Shown here one piece after another: positions 1-8,864 of a stretch of 64,000 nt of DNA (its first letter is position 1; every line of letters starts with the position of its first letter). The notes below the pieces were generated by a model, which was given only the letters and a program-made list of their open reading frames with translations, ran no database searches and had not been told where the DNA came from. The DNA comes from Burkholderia sp. BCC0506. Its GTDB lineage: Bacteria > Pseudomonadota > Gammaproteobacteria > Burkholderiales > Burkholderiaceae. The stretch is from contig NZ_CADFEN010000015.1 in NCBI RefSeq assembly GCF_902833145.1, positions 97,481 to 161,480 of the forward strand. Direction: 5' to 3'. The position numbers were made by a program, and so were the translations under genes.

Positions 1-7
1 ATAGACC

Positions 8-1018
8 ATGACGATTCGCGTCGCAATCAACGGCTACGGCCGTATCGGCCGCAACACGCTGCGCGCGTTCTATGAAAACGGCAAGAAGCACGATCTCGAG
101 ATCGTCGCGATCAACGACCTGGGCGATGCGAAGACCAACGCGCACCTGACCCAGTACGACACCGCGCACGGCAAGTTCCCGGGCGACGTGTCGGTCGACG
201 GCGACTACCTCGTCGTGAACGGCGACAAGATCCGCGTGCTCGCGAACCGCAACCCGGCCGAACTGCCGTGGGGCGAGCTGGGCGTCGACGTCGTGATGGA
301 ATGCACGGGCTTCTTCACGACGAAGGAAAAGGCGAGCGCGCACCTGAAGGGCGGCGCGAAGAAGGTGATCATCTCGGCGCCGGGCGGCAAGGATGTCGAC
401 GCGACGATCGTCTACGGCGTGAACCACGACGTGCTGAAGGCCGAGCACACGGTCATCTCGAACGCCTCGTGCACGACGAACTGCCTCGCGCCGCTCGTCA
501 AGCCGCTGAACGACAAGATCGGCCTCGAAACCGGCCTGATGACGACGATCCACGCGTACACGAACGACCAGGTGCTGACCGACGTCTACCACGAAGACCT
601 GCGCCGCGCGCGTTCGGCCACGCACAGCCAGATCCCGACGAAGACGGGTGCCGCATCGGCTGTCGGCCTCGTGCTGCCGGAACTGAACGGCAAGCTCGAC
701 GGCTACGCGATCCGCGTCCCGACGATCAACGTGTCGATCGTCGACCTGTCGTTCATCGCGAAGCGCGATACGACGGTCGAGGAAGTCAACGCGATCATGA
801 AGGAAGCGTCGGAAGGCGCGCTGAAGGGCATCCTCGGCTACAACGACGCACCGCTGGTGTCGATCGACTTCAACCACAACCCGGCTTCGTCGACGTTCGA
901 CGCGACGCTGACCAAGGTGTCGGGCCGCCTCGTGAAGGTGTCGAGCTGGTACGACAACGAGTGGGGTTTCTCGAACCGCATGCTGGATACGGCTGTCGCA
1001 TTCGCGAACGCGAAGTAA
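8..1018 (+). CDS. gap: Type I glyceraldehyde-3-phosphate dehydrogenase
   Basis: This cytosolic glycolytic enzyme oxidises glyceraldehyde-3-phosphate with NAD and phosphate to 1,3-bisphosphoglycerate. The 336-residue product has the usual family length. An N-terminal Rossmann motif (INGYGRIGR, residues 7-15) binds NAD. The active-site segment SNASCTTNC places the catalytic cysteine near residue 155, and the conserved C-terminal [11 protein letters not shown] segment is present. Only seven bases lie upstream in this window, so the promoter and any upstream operon partner cannot be seen. A hairpin with a T-run follows the gene. In this window it connects downstream of the Entner-Doudoroff genes edd and eda. 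The identification is secure. Confidence 0.98.
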   Translation: MTIRVAINGYGRIGRNTLRAFYENGKKHDLEIVAINDLGDAKTNAHLTQYDTAHGKFPGDVSVDGDYLVVNGDKIRVLANRNPAELPWGELGVDVVMECTGFFTTKEKASAHLKGGAKKVIISAPGGKDVDATIVYGVNHDVLKAEHTVISNASCTTNCLAPLVKPLNDKIGLETGLMTTIHAYTNDQVLTDVYHEDLRRARSATHSQIPTKTGAASAVGLVLPELNGKLDGYAIRVPTINVSIVDLSFIAKRDTTVEEVNAIMKEASEGALKGILGYNDAPLVSIDFNHNPASSTFDATLTKVSGRLVKVSSWYDNEWGFSNRMLDTAVAFANAK

Positions 1019-1066
1019 TCGCGCACGTCGCGCGGCCGCCGCTAGGCGGCTGGCGTGGCGAACGAG

Positions 1067-1096
1067 CCCGGCCCGGGTTTCCCGGCCGGGTTTTTT
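1067..1096 (+). terminator. Intrinsic terminator of gap
   Basis: CCCGGCC at 1067-1073 pairs with GGCCGGG at 1084-1090, and six T residues follow directly. It lies between the convergent gap and LysR genes and just overlaps the last codon of the LysR gene. Confidence 0.8.
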
Positions 1097-1985
1097 ATTG
1101 CCCGGCGTTCGCGGTCACCTGCTCGATCGCATCGACGAACGCGCGCTTGAGCGGGCTGTCGAGATCGGTCCACGCGAGACCGACGCCGCTGCGGTGGCCG
1201 GCCAGGTCGAGCGGCCGCGCGAGCACGTTCGGCGGCAGCGCGCCGGCCGCCTCCGCCGGGATCAGCCCGATCCCCATCCCCGCCGCGACGAGCGCGAGCA
1301 TCGTCGTGAATTCGCCGAACTCCTGCGCGATTTCGAGCGTCGTGCCCGCGCGGCTGAGCGCGAGCAGCATGTCGTCGTGAAAGCCGGGCGCGTAGCGGCG
1401 CGCGAGCACGAACGCGGGCCGGCCGCGCAGTGCGGCCGGTGAAATCGCATCGTGCGCGGCGAGCGGATGGTCGAGCGGCAGCGCGACGACGAAGCCTTCC
1501 TCGAGCACCACGCGCGTGTCGATGCCCGCATACGCGGCCGGCAGCCGGATCATCCCGAAGTCGATCCGGCGCTCGCGCAGCGCGGCGATCTGGTCGGGCG
1601 TCGGCATGTCCTTCAGCTCGAGCGCGATCAGCGGATAGCGCTCGCGCATCGTGCGCAGCACGGCGGGCAGCAGCGCCGGCAATACCGACGACACGAACGC
1701 GATCCGCAGCGTGCCGATTTCGCCGCGGCTCGACAGCCGCGCCATCTGTTCCGCGCGCGCGGCCTGCTGCAGCGTCGCTCGTGCTTCGGGCAGGAATACG
1801 CGCCCTGTGTCGCTCAGTTCGACCTTGTGCCGGTCGCGCTCGAACAGGCGCGCACCGAGTTCCGCCTCGAGCGCCTTGATCTGCATGCTCAGCGCGGGCT
1901 GCACGATGAACAGGCGCTGCGCGGCGCGCCCGAAATGCAGCTCTTCGGCGAGCGTGACGAAGGCGCGCAGTTGCTTGAGTTCCAT
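1095..1985 (-). CDS. LysR-family transcriptional regulator next to idnO-idnD
   Basis: This is a DNA-binding regulator of 296 residues. The N-terminal winged helix-turn-helix (about residues 1-60, starting MELKQLRAFVTLAEELHFGR) is followed by a periplasmic-binding-protein-like effector domain (about residues 90-290), the standard LysR layout and length. It is transcribed away from the idonate/ketogluconate dehydrogenase genes across about 150 bases. LysR regulators usually control the divergent neighbour and themselves, so idnO-idnD is the likely target; this is inference from position. The effector is unknown. The gene converges with gap at its 3' end. Confidence 0.9.
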   Translation of the reverse strand: MELKQLRAFVTLAEELHFGRAAQRLFIVQPALSMQIKALEAELGARLFERDRHKVELSDTGRVFLPEARATLQQAARAEQMARLSSRGEIGTLRIAFVSSVLPALLPAVLRTMRERYPLIALELKDMPTPDQIAALRERRIDFGMIRLPAAYAGIDTRVVLEEGFVVALPLDHPLAAHDAISPAALRGRPAFVLARRYAPGFHDDMLLALSRAGTTLEIAQEFGEFTTMLALVAAGMGIGLIPAEAAGALPPNVLARPLDLAGHRSGVGLAWTDLDSPLKRAFVDAIEQVTANAGQ

Positions 1986-2135
1986 GGGTGGCGGGCACGG
2001 GAGGACCGTAATCAGTTTTCATGATAACCGGATCAAAAAAGACCATTGGCGCGGACCCGGCCGGCGGCCGAAGATAGCGTCGACGCGAGACCGGCCGCGA
2101 CGGGCAGCCGGCTCGACTGGCACGAGGAGACATCC

Positions 2136-2909
2136 ATGACCCATGCGCTTGACCGGTTCCGCCTCGACGGCCGCCGCGCGCTGATTACCGGTTCCGGCCG
2201 CGGGATCGGGCTCACGCTCGCCCGCGGGCTCGCGCAAGCCGGTGCGGCGATCGTCATCAACGATCGCAATGAAGAGAAGGCCGCGACGCTCGCGCGCCGT
2301 TTCCGCGACGAAGGCTTCACGGCCGACCATGCGGTGTTCGACGTGGCCGAGCACGCGCAGGTGCGCGCGGGGATCGACGATGTCGAGGCGCGCGTCGGCG
2401 CGATCGACATCCTCGTGAACAACGCGGGCATCCAGCGCCGCGCGCCGCTCGACGCATTCGACCCGGACGACTGGCATGCGCTGATGCGCGTGAATCTCGA
2501 CGGCGTGTTCAACGTCGCGCAGGCGGTCGCGCGGCACATGATCGCGCGCGGCCGCGGGAAGATCATCAACATCTGCTCGGTGCAGAGCGAGCTCGCGCGG
2601 CCGACGATCGCACCGTATGCGGCGACCAAGGGCGCGGTGCGGATGCTGACCAAGGGGATGTGCGCGGACTGGGCACGCCACGGCATCCAGGCGAACGGCC
2701 TCGCGCCCGGCTATTTCGAAACCGAGCTGAATCGCGCGCTGGTCGACGACGCGGCGTTTTCGGACTGGCTGTGCAAGCGCACGCCGGCCGGGCGCTGGGG
2801 GCAGGTCGACGAGCTGTGCGGCGCGGCGATCTTCCTCGCGTCGGCGGCGTCCGATTTCGTGAACGGCCAGACGCTGTTCGTCGACGGCGGGCTGACCAGT
2901 GCCGTCTAG
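2136..2909 (+). CDS. idnO: SDR oxidoreductase, 5-keto-D-gluconate 5-reductase (IdnO-like)
   Basis: This 257-residue classical short-chain dehydrogenase probably interconverts 5-ketogluconate and D-gluconate with NAD(P)H in the cytosol. Visible features are the cofactor motif TGSGRGIG near residue 20, the NNAG motif near residue 93, and the catalytic Ser with the YAATK (Tyr-x-x-x-Lys) motif near residue 160. The segments LCKRTPAGRWG and SDFVNGQTLFVDGG closely resemble IdnO/gluconate 5-dehydrogenase. ATG 2136 was chosen because GAGGAGA lies just upstream; longer in-frame starts lack this site. The next gene, an idonate-type dehydrogenase, begins 13 bases after the stop codon, so the two form an operon. 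Confidence 0.85.
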   Translation: MTHALDRFRLDGRRALITGSGRGIGLTLARGLAQAGAAIVINDRNEEKAATLARRFRDEGFTADHAVFDVAEHAQVRAGIDDVEARVGAIDILVNNAGIQRRAPLDAFDPDDWHALMRVNLDGVFNVAQAVARHMIARGRGKIINICSVQSELARPTIAPYAATKGAVRMLTKGMCADWARHGIQANGLAPGYFETELNRALVDDAAFSDWLCKRTPAGRWGQVDELCGAAIFLASAASDFVNGQTLFVDGGLTSAV

Positions 2910-2922
2910 CAAGGAGCGTGTC

Positions 2923-3981
2923 ATGCGTATGCGGTGCATGTGTGTGGTGATCCACGGGCCGAACGACCTGCGGGTCGAGGAGCAGGACGCGGGCGAGATC
3001 GGGCCGGGGCAGGTGCGCGTCGATGTCGCGATGGGCGGCATCTGCGGTTCCGACCTGCATTATTTCCGGCATGGCGGCTTCGGCGCGATCCGGCTGCAGC
3101 AGCCGATGGTGCTCGGTCACGAGGTCGCCGGCACGGTCGCGGAAGTGGCGCCGGACGTGAGCGCGGTGAAGGTCGGCGATCGCGTCGCGGTCAATCCGAG
3201 CCGCCCGTGCGGCGCGTGCCGCTACTGTCTCGAAGGGCTGCCGAACCAGTGTCTCGACATGCGCTTCTACGGCAGCGCGATGCGGATGCCGCACGTGCAG
3301 GGCGCGTTCCGCAACGCGCTCGTGTGCGACGCGGCGCAGTGCGTGAAGGTGGCGGACCACGTGCCGCTGTCGCTCGCGGCGCTCGCCGAGCCGTTCGCGG
3401 TCGGCCTGCATGCGGTGTCGCGCGCGGGCCCGCTGATCGGCAAGCGCGTGCTCGTGTCGGGGTGCGGGCCGATCGGCGTGCTGGCGGTCGCGGCGGCGCG
3501 CGTGCATGGCGCGGCGGAGATCGTCGCGACCGACGTCGTCGACGCGCCGCTGGAAGTCGCGCGCGCGCTCGGCGCGGATCGCACGATCAATGCGGCGACC
3601 GATGCCGGCTGGGTCGAGCGCTACAGCGCCGACAAGGGCACGTTCGACGTGATGATCGAGTGTTCGGGCAATGCGCGCGCGCTGCGCGACGGGCTGGACG
3701 TGATGCGTCCGCGCGGCGTCGTCGTGCAGCTCGGGCTCGGCGGCGACGTGAGTCTGCCGCAGAACGTCGTGGTCGCCAAGGAGCTGTCGATCTGCGGGTC
3801 GTTTCGCTTCCACGCGGAATTCGCGCTGGCCGTGCAGTTGATCAACGCGGGGCGCGTCGACCTGCGGCCGGCCGTCACGCGCGTGTTCCCGATGCGCGAC
3901 GCGAACCTCGCATTCGAACTGGCGGGCGACCGCCGGCGGGCGATGAAGGTGTTGATCGATTTCGCGAACGACGCCGCGTGA
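2923..3981 (+). CDS. idnD: Zinc-dependent L-idonate 5-dehydrogenase-like enzyme
   Basis: This is a medium-chain zinc alcohol dehydrogenase of 352 residues. It probably oxidises L-idonate to 5-ketogluconate, the substrate of the IdnO-like enzyme encoded just upstream. The catalytic zinc site appears as GGICGSDLHY near residue 35 and GHEVAG near residue 63. The structural zinc cysteines follow in the RPCGACRYCLEGLPNQC segment, and a Rossmann motif (SGCGPIGVL) lies near residue 178. ATG 2923 has AAGGAG at 2911-2916; a GTG at 2899 would overlap the idnO stop and has no better site. Other polyol substrates such as sorbitol cannot be excluded, but the pairing with idnO favours idonate. Confidence 0.82.
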   Translation: MRMRCMCVVIHGPNDLRVEEQDAGEIGPGQVRVDVAMGGICGSDLHYFRHGGFGAIRLQQPMVLGHEVAGTVAEVAPDVSAVKVGDRVAVNPSRPCGACRYCLEGLPNQCLDMRFYGSAMRMPHVQGAFRNALVCDAAQCVKVADHVPLSLAALAEPFAVGLHAVSRAGPLIGKRVLVSGCGPIGVLAVAAARVHGAAEIVATDVVDAPLEVARALGADRTINAATDAGWVERYSADKGTFDVMIECSGNARALRDGLDVMRPRGVVVQLGLGGDVSLPQNVVVAKELSICGSFRFHAEFALAVQLINAGRVDLRPAVTRVFPMRDANLAFELAGDRRRAMKVLIDFANDAA

Positions 3982-4025
3982 CCGTGTGGTATTGGCGCGT
4001 TGCGGCGGCCGCGATGCCCTTGGCA

Positions 4026-4063
4026 AAAAAGGCATGCCCGCGATGCGCGGCGCATGCCTTTTT
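4026..4063. terminator. Bidirectional terminator between idnD and the MFS gene
   Basis: AAAAAGGCATGC at 4026-4037 pairs with GCATGCCTTTTT at 4052-4063. An inner CCGCG-ATG-CGCGG hairpin (4038-4050) extends the stem. The A-run and T-run on either side suit termination from both convergent genes. Confidence 0.88.
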
Positions 4064-4099
4064 CGTCGTGCGGCGCAAACGGATTGCCGGCCTGGCGCA

Positions 4100-5299
4100 T
4101 CACTGCGTGACCTGGCGCGTGCCGGTGCGCTGCGATGCGAGCCACAGCGCGATCAGCACGCCCGATAATGCGGCGCCCGCGATGCATACGCCGCGCCAGC
4201 CGGCGAGGCCGTACGCGACGCTCGCCGCGAACGAGCCGAGCGCGCCGCCGATGAAGTAGCTCGTCAGGTAGATCGTCGTCACGCGGCTGCGCGCATGGCC
4301 GGCGAGCGCATAGATCACGCTCTGGTTCGAGATGTGCATGCCCTGCACGCCGACGTCGAGCAGCAGGATGCCGGCGATCAGCGCCGCGAGCGAATGCGCG
4401 CCGGCCGCGATCAGCGCGAACGCGCCGAGCACGGCCGCCGCGAACAGGCCGGTGGCCGCATTGCCGTGGCCGCGATCGACCAGCCGGCCGGCCGACGTCG
4501 CCGCGAGCGCCCCGACCGCGCCGACGATGCCGAACAGGCCGATCTGTCCTTCCGAATAGCTGTACGGCGGCTGGCTCAGCAGGAACGTGAGGCCCGTCCA
4601 CAGCAGGCTGAAGCACGCGAACACGAGTGCGCCGTAGGTCGAGCGCAGCGCGATCGGCGGCTGCGCGCGCACCAGCGCGACGAGCGACTTCATCAGCGCC
4701 GCGTAGTCCACGCGCGCGTCGCGGCGATCCTTCGGCAGCTTCACGGCGAGCACGGCGGTCAGCGCGAGCACCATCGCCGCGGCGATGCCGTACACCGCGC
4801 GCCAGCCGAACCCGTCGGCGATCGCGCCGGCCGCGACGCGCGCGAGCAGGATGCCGAGCAGCAGCCCGCTCATCACGGTGCCGACCGCGCGGCCGCGCGA
4901 GCGCGCGTCGGCGAGCGATGCCGCGAACGGCACGAGCAGTTGCGTCGAACAGGTGACGAAGCCGAGTGCGACGTTCGCGACGACGAACATCGTGAAGTTC
5001 GTGCTGAACGTGACCGCGACGAGCGCGACGACGTTGAGCAGCAGCAGCCGCACGATCAGCGTATGGCGATTGACCGCGTCGCCGAGCGGGACGATCAGCA
5101 GCAGGCTGGCCGCATAGCCGAGCTGCGTCAGCGTGACGAGATAGCCGAGCTCGGCCGGCGCGTGCCCGAAGCTGTGCGCGATCGCGGCGAGCAGCGGCTG
5201 CGCGTAGTAGATGTTGCCGATGACGATGCCGCACGCGCACGCGAACAGCAGCGTCATGCCGCGGGTGAGGGGAGGATGGTTGTCGTGATGCGGTTCCAT
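4100..5299 (-). CDS. Major facilitator superfamily transporter
   Basis: This 399-residue inner-membrane transporter has about twelve predicted membrane segments in two halves. It belongs to the drug/sugar-efflux type of MFS protein: a PLGDAVNRHTLIV loop after segment 2, and the second-half equivalent AGRLVDRGHG. The start MEPHHDNHPPL at 5299 places the first membrane helix close to the N-terminus. The longer in-frame reading (to 5422) adds a Pro/Arg-rich leader unlike MFS proteins and was not used. The gene is divergent from a CynR-like regulator, but it does not look like the cyanate transporter CynX. The substrate is not predictable from the sequence. Confidence 0.85.
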   Translation of the reverse strand: MEPHHDNHPPLTRGMTLLFACACGIVIGNIYYAQPLLAAIAHSFGHAPAELGYLVTLTQLGYAASLLLIVPLGDAVNRHTLIVRLLLLNVVALVAVTFSTNFTMFVVANVALGFVTCSTQLLVPFAASLADARSRGRAVGTVMSGLLLGILLARVAAGAIADGFGWRAVYGIAAAMVLALTAVLAVKLPKDRRDARVDYAALMKSLVALVRAQPPIALRSTYGALVFACFSLLWTGLTFLLSQPPYSYSEGQIGLFGIVGAVGALAATSAGRLVDRGHGNAATGLFAAAVLGAFALIAAGAHSLAALIAGILLLDVGVQGMHISNQSVIYALAGHARSRVTTIYLTSYFIGGALGSFAASVAYGLAGWRGVCIAGAALSGVLIALWLASQRTGTRQVTQ

Positions 5300-5543
5300 G
5301 GTCGCGAAAAACGGCGGCGCCGGCCGGCGGAACGGGGCTGTCGGCTGCGCGGGGTGACGGAATTCGGGGGGGCGGCGTCGACGGATCGGCGGTGAGCCGA
5401 TGCGCGCCGGGCGGATCGCCATGCGGCGGGCCCAGGCCCGGGCGTGCCGCTCCGGTGCGCCGGCAGCAGCCGTGCACGGAAGCGGATGTGCGTATGATGC
5501 GGGAACCGACTCATAGCGTCCAAGACTGGATCGTTATGGTTTC

Positions 5544-5560
5544 TATTGGCAAAACCAATA
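5544..5560. promoter_or_regulatory. LysR-type operator before the CynR-like gene
   Basis: TATTGG at 5544-5549 and CCAATA at 5555-5560 form a perfect inverted repeat separated by five bases. It contains the T-N11-A pattern (T5546, A5558) of LysR-family binding sites. The site ends eleven bases before the regulator's ATG, in the gap shared with the divergent MFS gene, so autoregulation and control of the MFS gene are plausible. Confidence 0.6.
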
Positions 5561-5571
5561 CATTGATTGCG

Positions 5572-6462
5572 ATGCTTCTGCGCCACATCCGCTATTTCCT
5601 GGCCGTCGCCGAGCAGCGCAGTTTCACGCGCGCGGCCGACGCGCTGCACGTGTCGCAGCCGACGCTGTCGCAGCAGATCCGCCAGCTCGAGGACACGCTC
5701 GGCGTGCCGCTGTTCGACCGCTCGGGCCGCACGGTGCGGCTGACCGAATTCGGCGAGGTCTATGCGCGCCATGCACGCGCCGCGCTGCACGCGCTCGATA
5801 CCGGGCAGCGCGCGCTGCACGACGTCGCCGATCTCGGCAGCGGGTCGCTGCGGCTCGCGATGATGCCGACGTTCGCGGCCTATCTGGGCGGCTCGCTGAT
5901 CGACGCGTTCCATGCCGGCCATCCGAACGTCGCGCTGACGATCGACGCGATGCCGCAGGCGCGCATCGAGACGCTGCTCGCCGACGACGAACTCGACGCC
6001 GGCTTCGGGTTCATGCCGCCGCGCGCGCCGGAGATCGACGCGCTGCCGCTGTGGGACGAGCGGCTCGCGCTGGTGACGGGGCGCATGCACCGTCTCGCGC
6101 GCCGCCGCCGCGCGCTGAGCCCGGCCGAACTCGCCGGCGAGCCGCTGGTGCTGCTGAGCCGCGCGTTCGCGACGCGCGAGCGTATCGACCGGTATTTCAT
6201 CGAACACGGTGCGCGGCCGAAGGTCGCGATCGAGACCAACACGGTCAGCGCGGTGCTGGAGCTCGTGCGGCGCGGCCGGCTCGCGACGGTGCTGCCCGAC
6301 GCGGTCGCGCGCGAGCGCGGCGACCTGTGCGCGCTGGAGATCGATCCACCGCTGCCGACGCGCACGGCCGCGCTGCTCACGCGCAAGGGCGCGTACCGCA
6401 GCGTCGCGGCGCGCGCGTTCATCGAGCGCGTGCTCGCGTATCGCGATCCGTCGGCGCGGTGA
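5572..6462 (+). CDS. cynR: CynR-like LysR-family transcriptional regulator
   Basis: This 296-residue regulator has an N-terminal helix-turn-helix starting MLLRHIRYFLAVAEQ, with VSQPTLSQQIRQLE as recognition region. A LysR substrate-binding domain follows. Segments such as RSGRTVRLTEFGEV, LLSRAFATRERID and VLELVRR match E. coli CynR, the cyanate-responsive activator, more closely than generic LysR proteins. No cyanase, carbonic anhydrase or CynX gene lies nearby, so the effector may not be cyanate. ATG 5572 was preferred over an upstream ATG at 5536 because it matches the family N-terminus and leaves the palindrome at 5544-5560 outside the coding region. Confidence 0.8.
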   Translation: MLLRHIRYFLAVAEQRSFTRAADALHVSQPTLSQQIRQLEDTLGVPLFDRSGRTVRLTEFGEVYARHARAALHALDTGQRALHDVADLGSGSLRLAMMPTFAAYLGGSLIDAFHAGHPNVALTIDAMPQARIETLLADDELDAGFGFMPPRAPEIDALPLWDERLALVTGRMHRLARRRRALSPAELAGEPLVLLSRAFATRERIDRYFIEHGARPKVAIETNTVSAVLELVRRGRLATVLPDAVARERGDLCALEIDPPLPTRTAALLTRKGAYRSVAARAFIERVLAYRDPSAR

Positions 6463-6504
6463 CGGGGCCGGCCGGACGGCGGTGCGGGGGGATTCGCGGG
6501 CGTA

Positions 6505-7197
6505 TTACGCGCCGGGCGTCGGGAAGAAGACGCCCGCGCGCTGCGCGGCGTTCGCGATGTGCGTTTCGATCGCGGTGCCGGCGGCGGCCGCATCGCGCGC
6601 GATCAGCGCGTCGACGATCGCGCGGTGCTCGTGCCACGTCGACAGCAGCAGCTCGCGCCGGTAGAACGGCATGCGCTGGCTTTCCTTCATGATGTCCGCG
6701 CTGCTGCGCAGGATCGACTCGATCGCCGCGTTGCCGGCCAGATGGATGATCCGCATGTGGAAGTCGAAGTCGAGCCGCGACGCCTCGTCGAGCGCGTTGT
6801 CGGTCAGCGCGACGTGCAGGTCGGCGAGGTTGTCCTCGAACCACGCGATGTCCTCGTCGCTGACCGCGTGCGCGGCCATCCGCGCGGCGAACCCTTCGAG
6901 CGCGTAGCGCATCTGGTAGGTGTCGGGCGGCGACGACTGCTCGGCGAATTGCCACGGATGCGCGGCCGACGCCTGCGCGCTTTCGACGTACACGCCCTTG
7001 CCCGCGCGGATGCGCAGCATCCCGAGCGCCTCGAGCGTCGACAGCGCCTCGCGCAGCGACGCGCGGCTGATCTCCAGCTCCTCCGAGAGCTGGCGCTGGG
7101 CCGGCAGCAGGCTGCCGACCGGATACACGCCTGCCTCGATCCGGTCGCGGATCGTCGCGATGGCGGCGTCGGTCACGGTATGCGGAACGTTTTTCAT
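6505..7197 (-). CDS. FadR-subfamily GntR transcriptional regulator
   Basis: This 230-residue repressor has an N-terminal winged helix (about residues 1-70; LPAQRQLSEELEISRASLREAL is the recognition region) and a C-terminal all-helical FCD ligand-binding domain. That domain contains the usual metal-site histidines (for example FHMRIIHLAGN). ATG 7197 fits the start of the DNA-binding domain. The gene is divergent from the transporter-alc-allA operon. Palindromes of the TNGTNNNACNA type, the pattern known for this subfamily, lie before its own start (7211-7225) and just downstream of the operon promoter (7384-7398). I infer a repressor of ureide use and of itself. The ligand is unknown; allantoate, ureidoglycolate or glyoxylate are reasonable guesses. 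Confidence 0.88.
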   Translation of the reverse strand: MKNVPHTVTDAAIATIRDRIEAGVYPVGSLLPAQRQLSEELEISRASLREALSTLEALGMLRIRAGKGVYVESAQASAAHPWQFAEQSSPPDTYQMRYALEGFAARMAAHAVSDEDIAWFEDNLADLHVALTDNALDEASRLDFDFHMRIIHLAGNAAIESILRSSADIMKESQRMPFYRRELLLSTWHEHRAIVDALIARDAAAAGTAIETHIANAAQRAGVFFPTPGA

Positions 7198-7210
7198 GAT
7201 GTGAGCGTTG

Positions 7211-7225
7211 GCCGGTCTGACCGGC
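7211..7225. promoter_or_regulatory. GntR/FadR-type operator near the regulator start
   Basis: GCCGGT-CTG-ACCGGC is a perfect inverted repeat thirteen bases upstream of the regulator's ATG. Its core GGT-N3-ACC is shared with the second site at 7384-7398. It is probably an autoregulatory site. Confidence 0.6.
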
Positions 7226-7341
7226 ATTGTAATCCGCACGCAGGCGGTGCACGACCGCCCTCCGGGAAAGCCACGATCCGCCCCTTTTCGAGGCGCCCCG
7301 AGCGGGTGCGCAGGGGCGGGAAATCCCTATTTTGTCCGTCC

Positions 7342-7370
7342 TTGACGCCACTATATCGGCTTCCTACTAT
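7342..7370 (+). promoter_or_regulatory. Promoter of the transporter-alc-allA operon
   Basis: TTGACG at 7342-7347 and TACTAT at 7365-7370 are separated by 17 bases, a good sigma-70 arrangement. Transcription would start near 7377, immediately before the operator at 7384-7398, so bound repressor would block the start region. Confidence 0.7.
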
Positions 7371-7383
7371 CCACCATAACATC

Positions 7384-7398
7384 ACTGGTCTTACCAGT
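7384..7398. promoter_or_regulatory. GntR/FadR-type operator of the ureide operon
   Basis: ACTGGT-CTT-ACCAGT is a perfect 15-base palindrome with the TGGTNNNACCA core of FadR-subfamily operators. It sits just downstream of the predicted transcription start of the operon and upstream of the transporter start codon. Confidence 0.72.
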
Positions 7399-7439
7399 AT
7401 GAACAGACGAAACTGCAACCGTTGGATCGGGAGAGCGCC

Positions 7440-8759
7440 GTGTCGAAATTCCTCAATTCGCTGTTTGGCCGGGTAGTCGTCGCATTGATACTCGGGGTCG
7501 CGCTCGGCGCGTTCTTCCCGCACTTCGCCGAGTCGCTGCGTCCGCTCGGCGACGGTTTCCTGAAGCTGATCAAGATGGTCATCGGCCCGATCGTGTTCTG
7601 CGTGGTGGTCAGCGGAATGGCCAATGCGGGCGACCTGAAGAAGGTCGGCCGGGTCGGCCTGAAGGCGGTCGTCTACTTCGAGGTGATGACGACGCTCGCG
7701 CTCGGTATCGGGCTCGTGCTCGCATGGGTCACGCGCCCGGGCGTCGGGATGAACATCGACCTGCGCTCGCTCGACGCGGCGTCGCTGTCGACGTACGCGA
7801 AGAACGCCGAAAGCCTGAAGGACACGGCCGGCTACCTGATGAAGATCATCCCCGACACCGCGATCGACGCATTCGCGAAGGGCGACATCCTGCAGATCCT
7901 CGTGTTCGCGGTGCTGTTCGGCTCCGCGCTGTCGCTGCTCGGCGACAAGGCGCAGCGCGTCAACTCGCTGATCGAGGAACTGTCGCACGTGTTCTTCCGC
8001 ATCATCGGCTTCATCATCAAGCTCGCGCCGCTCGGCGTGCTCGGCGCGATCGCGTTCACGACCGGCAAGTACGGCGTCGCGTCGCTCAAGCAGCTCGGCT
8101 ACCTGGTCGCGGTGTTCTACCTGAGCTGCTTCGTGTTCGTCACGGTCGTGCTCGGCGTGGTGATGCGGGTCGCCGGCTTCTCGGTGTTCAAGCTGATCCG
8201 CTACCTGCGCGAGGAACTGTCGATCGTGCTCGGCACGGCGTCGTCGGACGCGGTGCTGCCGCAGGTGATGAGCAAGCTCGAATACATGGGCATCAAGGAT
8301 TCGACGGTCGGCCTCGTGATCCCGACCGGCTATTCGTTCAACCTCGACGGCTTCTCGATCTACCTGACGCTCGCGGTGCTGTTCATCGCGCAGGCCACCA
8401 ACACGCCGCTGTCCACGCACGACCTGATCGTCGTGCTGCTCGTGTCGCTCGTCACGTCGAAGGGCGCGCACGGCATCCCCGGCTCGGCGATCGTGATCCT
8501 CGCGGCGACGCTGTCGGCGATTCCCGCGATTCCGGTGCTCGGCCTCGTGCTGATCCTGCCGGTCGACTGGTTCGTCGGCATCGCCCGCGCATTGACCAAC
8601 CTGATCGGCAACTGCGTCGCGACGGTGGTGGTCGCGGTGTGGGAGAACGACATCGACCGCGCCCGCGCGACGCGCGTGCTGAATCGCGAACTGCGCTACG
8701 TGGCCGACGCGCCCGGCGGCGCCGCACCGGTCGCCGGCGACCAGGCTCACGCGCTCTGA
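7440..8759 (+). CDS. dctA: DctA-type dicarboxylate/amino acid:cation symporter
   Basis: This 439-residue inner-membrane protein belongs to the DAACS family, which imports C4-dicarboxylates or amino acids with protons or sodium. The segment VLGTASSDAVLPQVMSKLE is the serine-rich re-entrant loop (HP1), and PTGYSFNLDG followed by KGAHGIPGSA are conserved substrate-site motifs. The start is GTG 7440 with GGGAG about six bases upstream; a TTG at 7422 is an alternative. The gene leads a likely operon with alc and allA under a GntR-type operator. It may therefore import a ureide-pathway acid rather than serve as the general succinate carrier. That specialisation is inference; the family match is firm. 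Confidence 0.9.
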   Translation: MSKFLNSLFGRVVVALILGVALGAFFPHFAESLRPLGDGFLKLIKMVIGPIVFCVVVSGMANAGDLKKVGRVGLKAVVYFEVMTTLALGIGLVLAWVTRPGVGMNIDLRSLDAASLSTYAKNAESLKDTAGYLMKIIPDTAIDAFAKGDILQILVFAVLFGSALSLLGDKAQRVNSLIEELSHVFFRIIGFIIKLAPLGVLGAIAFTTGKYGVASLKQLGYLVAVFYLSCFVFVTVVLGVVMRVAGFSVFKLIRYLREELSIVLGTASSDAVLPQVMSKLEYMGIKDSTVGLVIPTGYSFNLDGFSIYLTLAVLFIAQATNTPLSTHDLIVVLLVSLVTSKGAHGIPGSAIVILAATLSAIPAIPVLGLVLILPVDWFVGIARALTNLIGNCVATVVVAVWENDIDRARATRVLNRELRYVADAPGGAAPVAGDQAHAL

Positions 8760-8864
8760 ACCCGACGCTCGCGCGGCGCGGCTTCCCCGGCTGCGCGGCG
8801 CGACCGAACTTCATGCGACCGGTGCGATCGCGTGCCGGCGCTTCTCAAAAATAGTGGAGACGAC

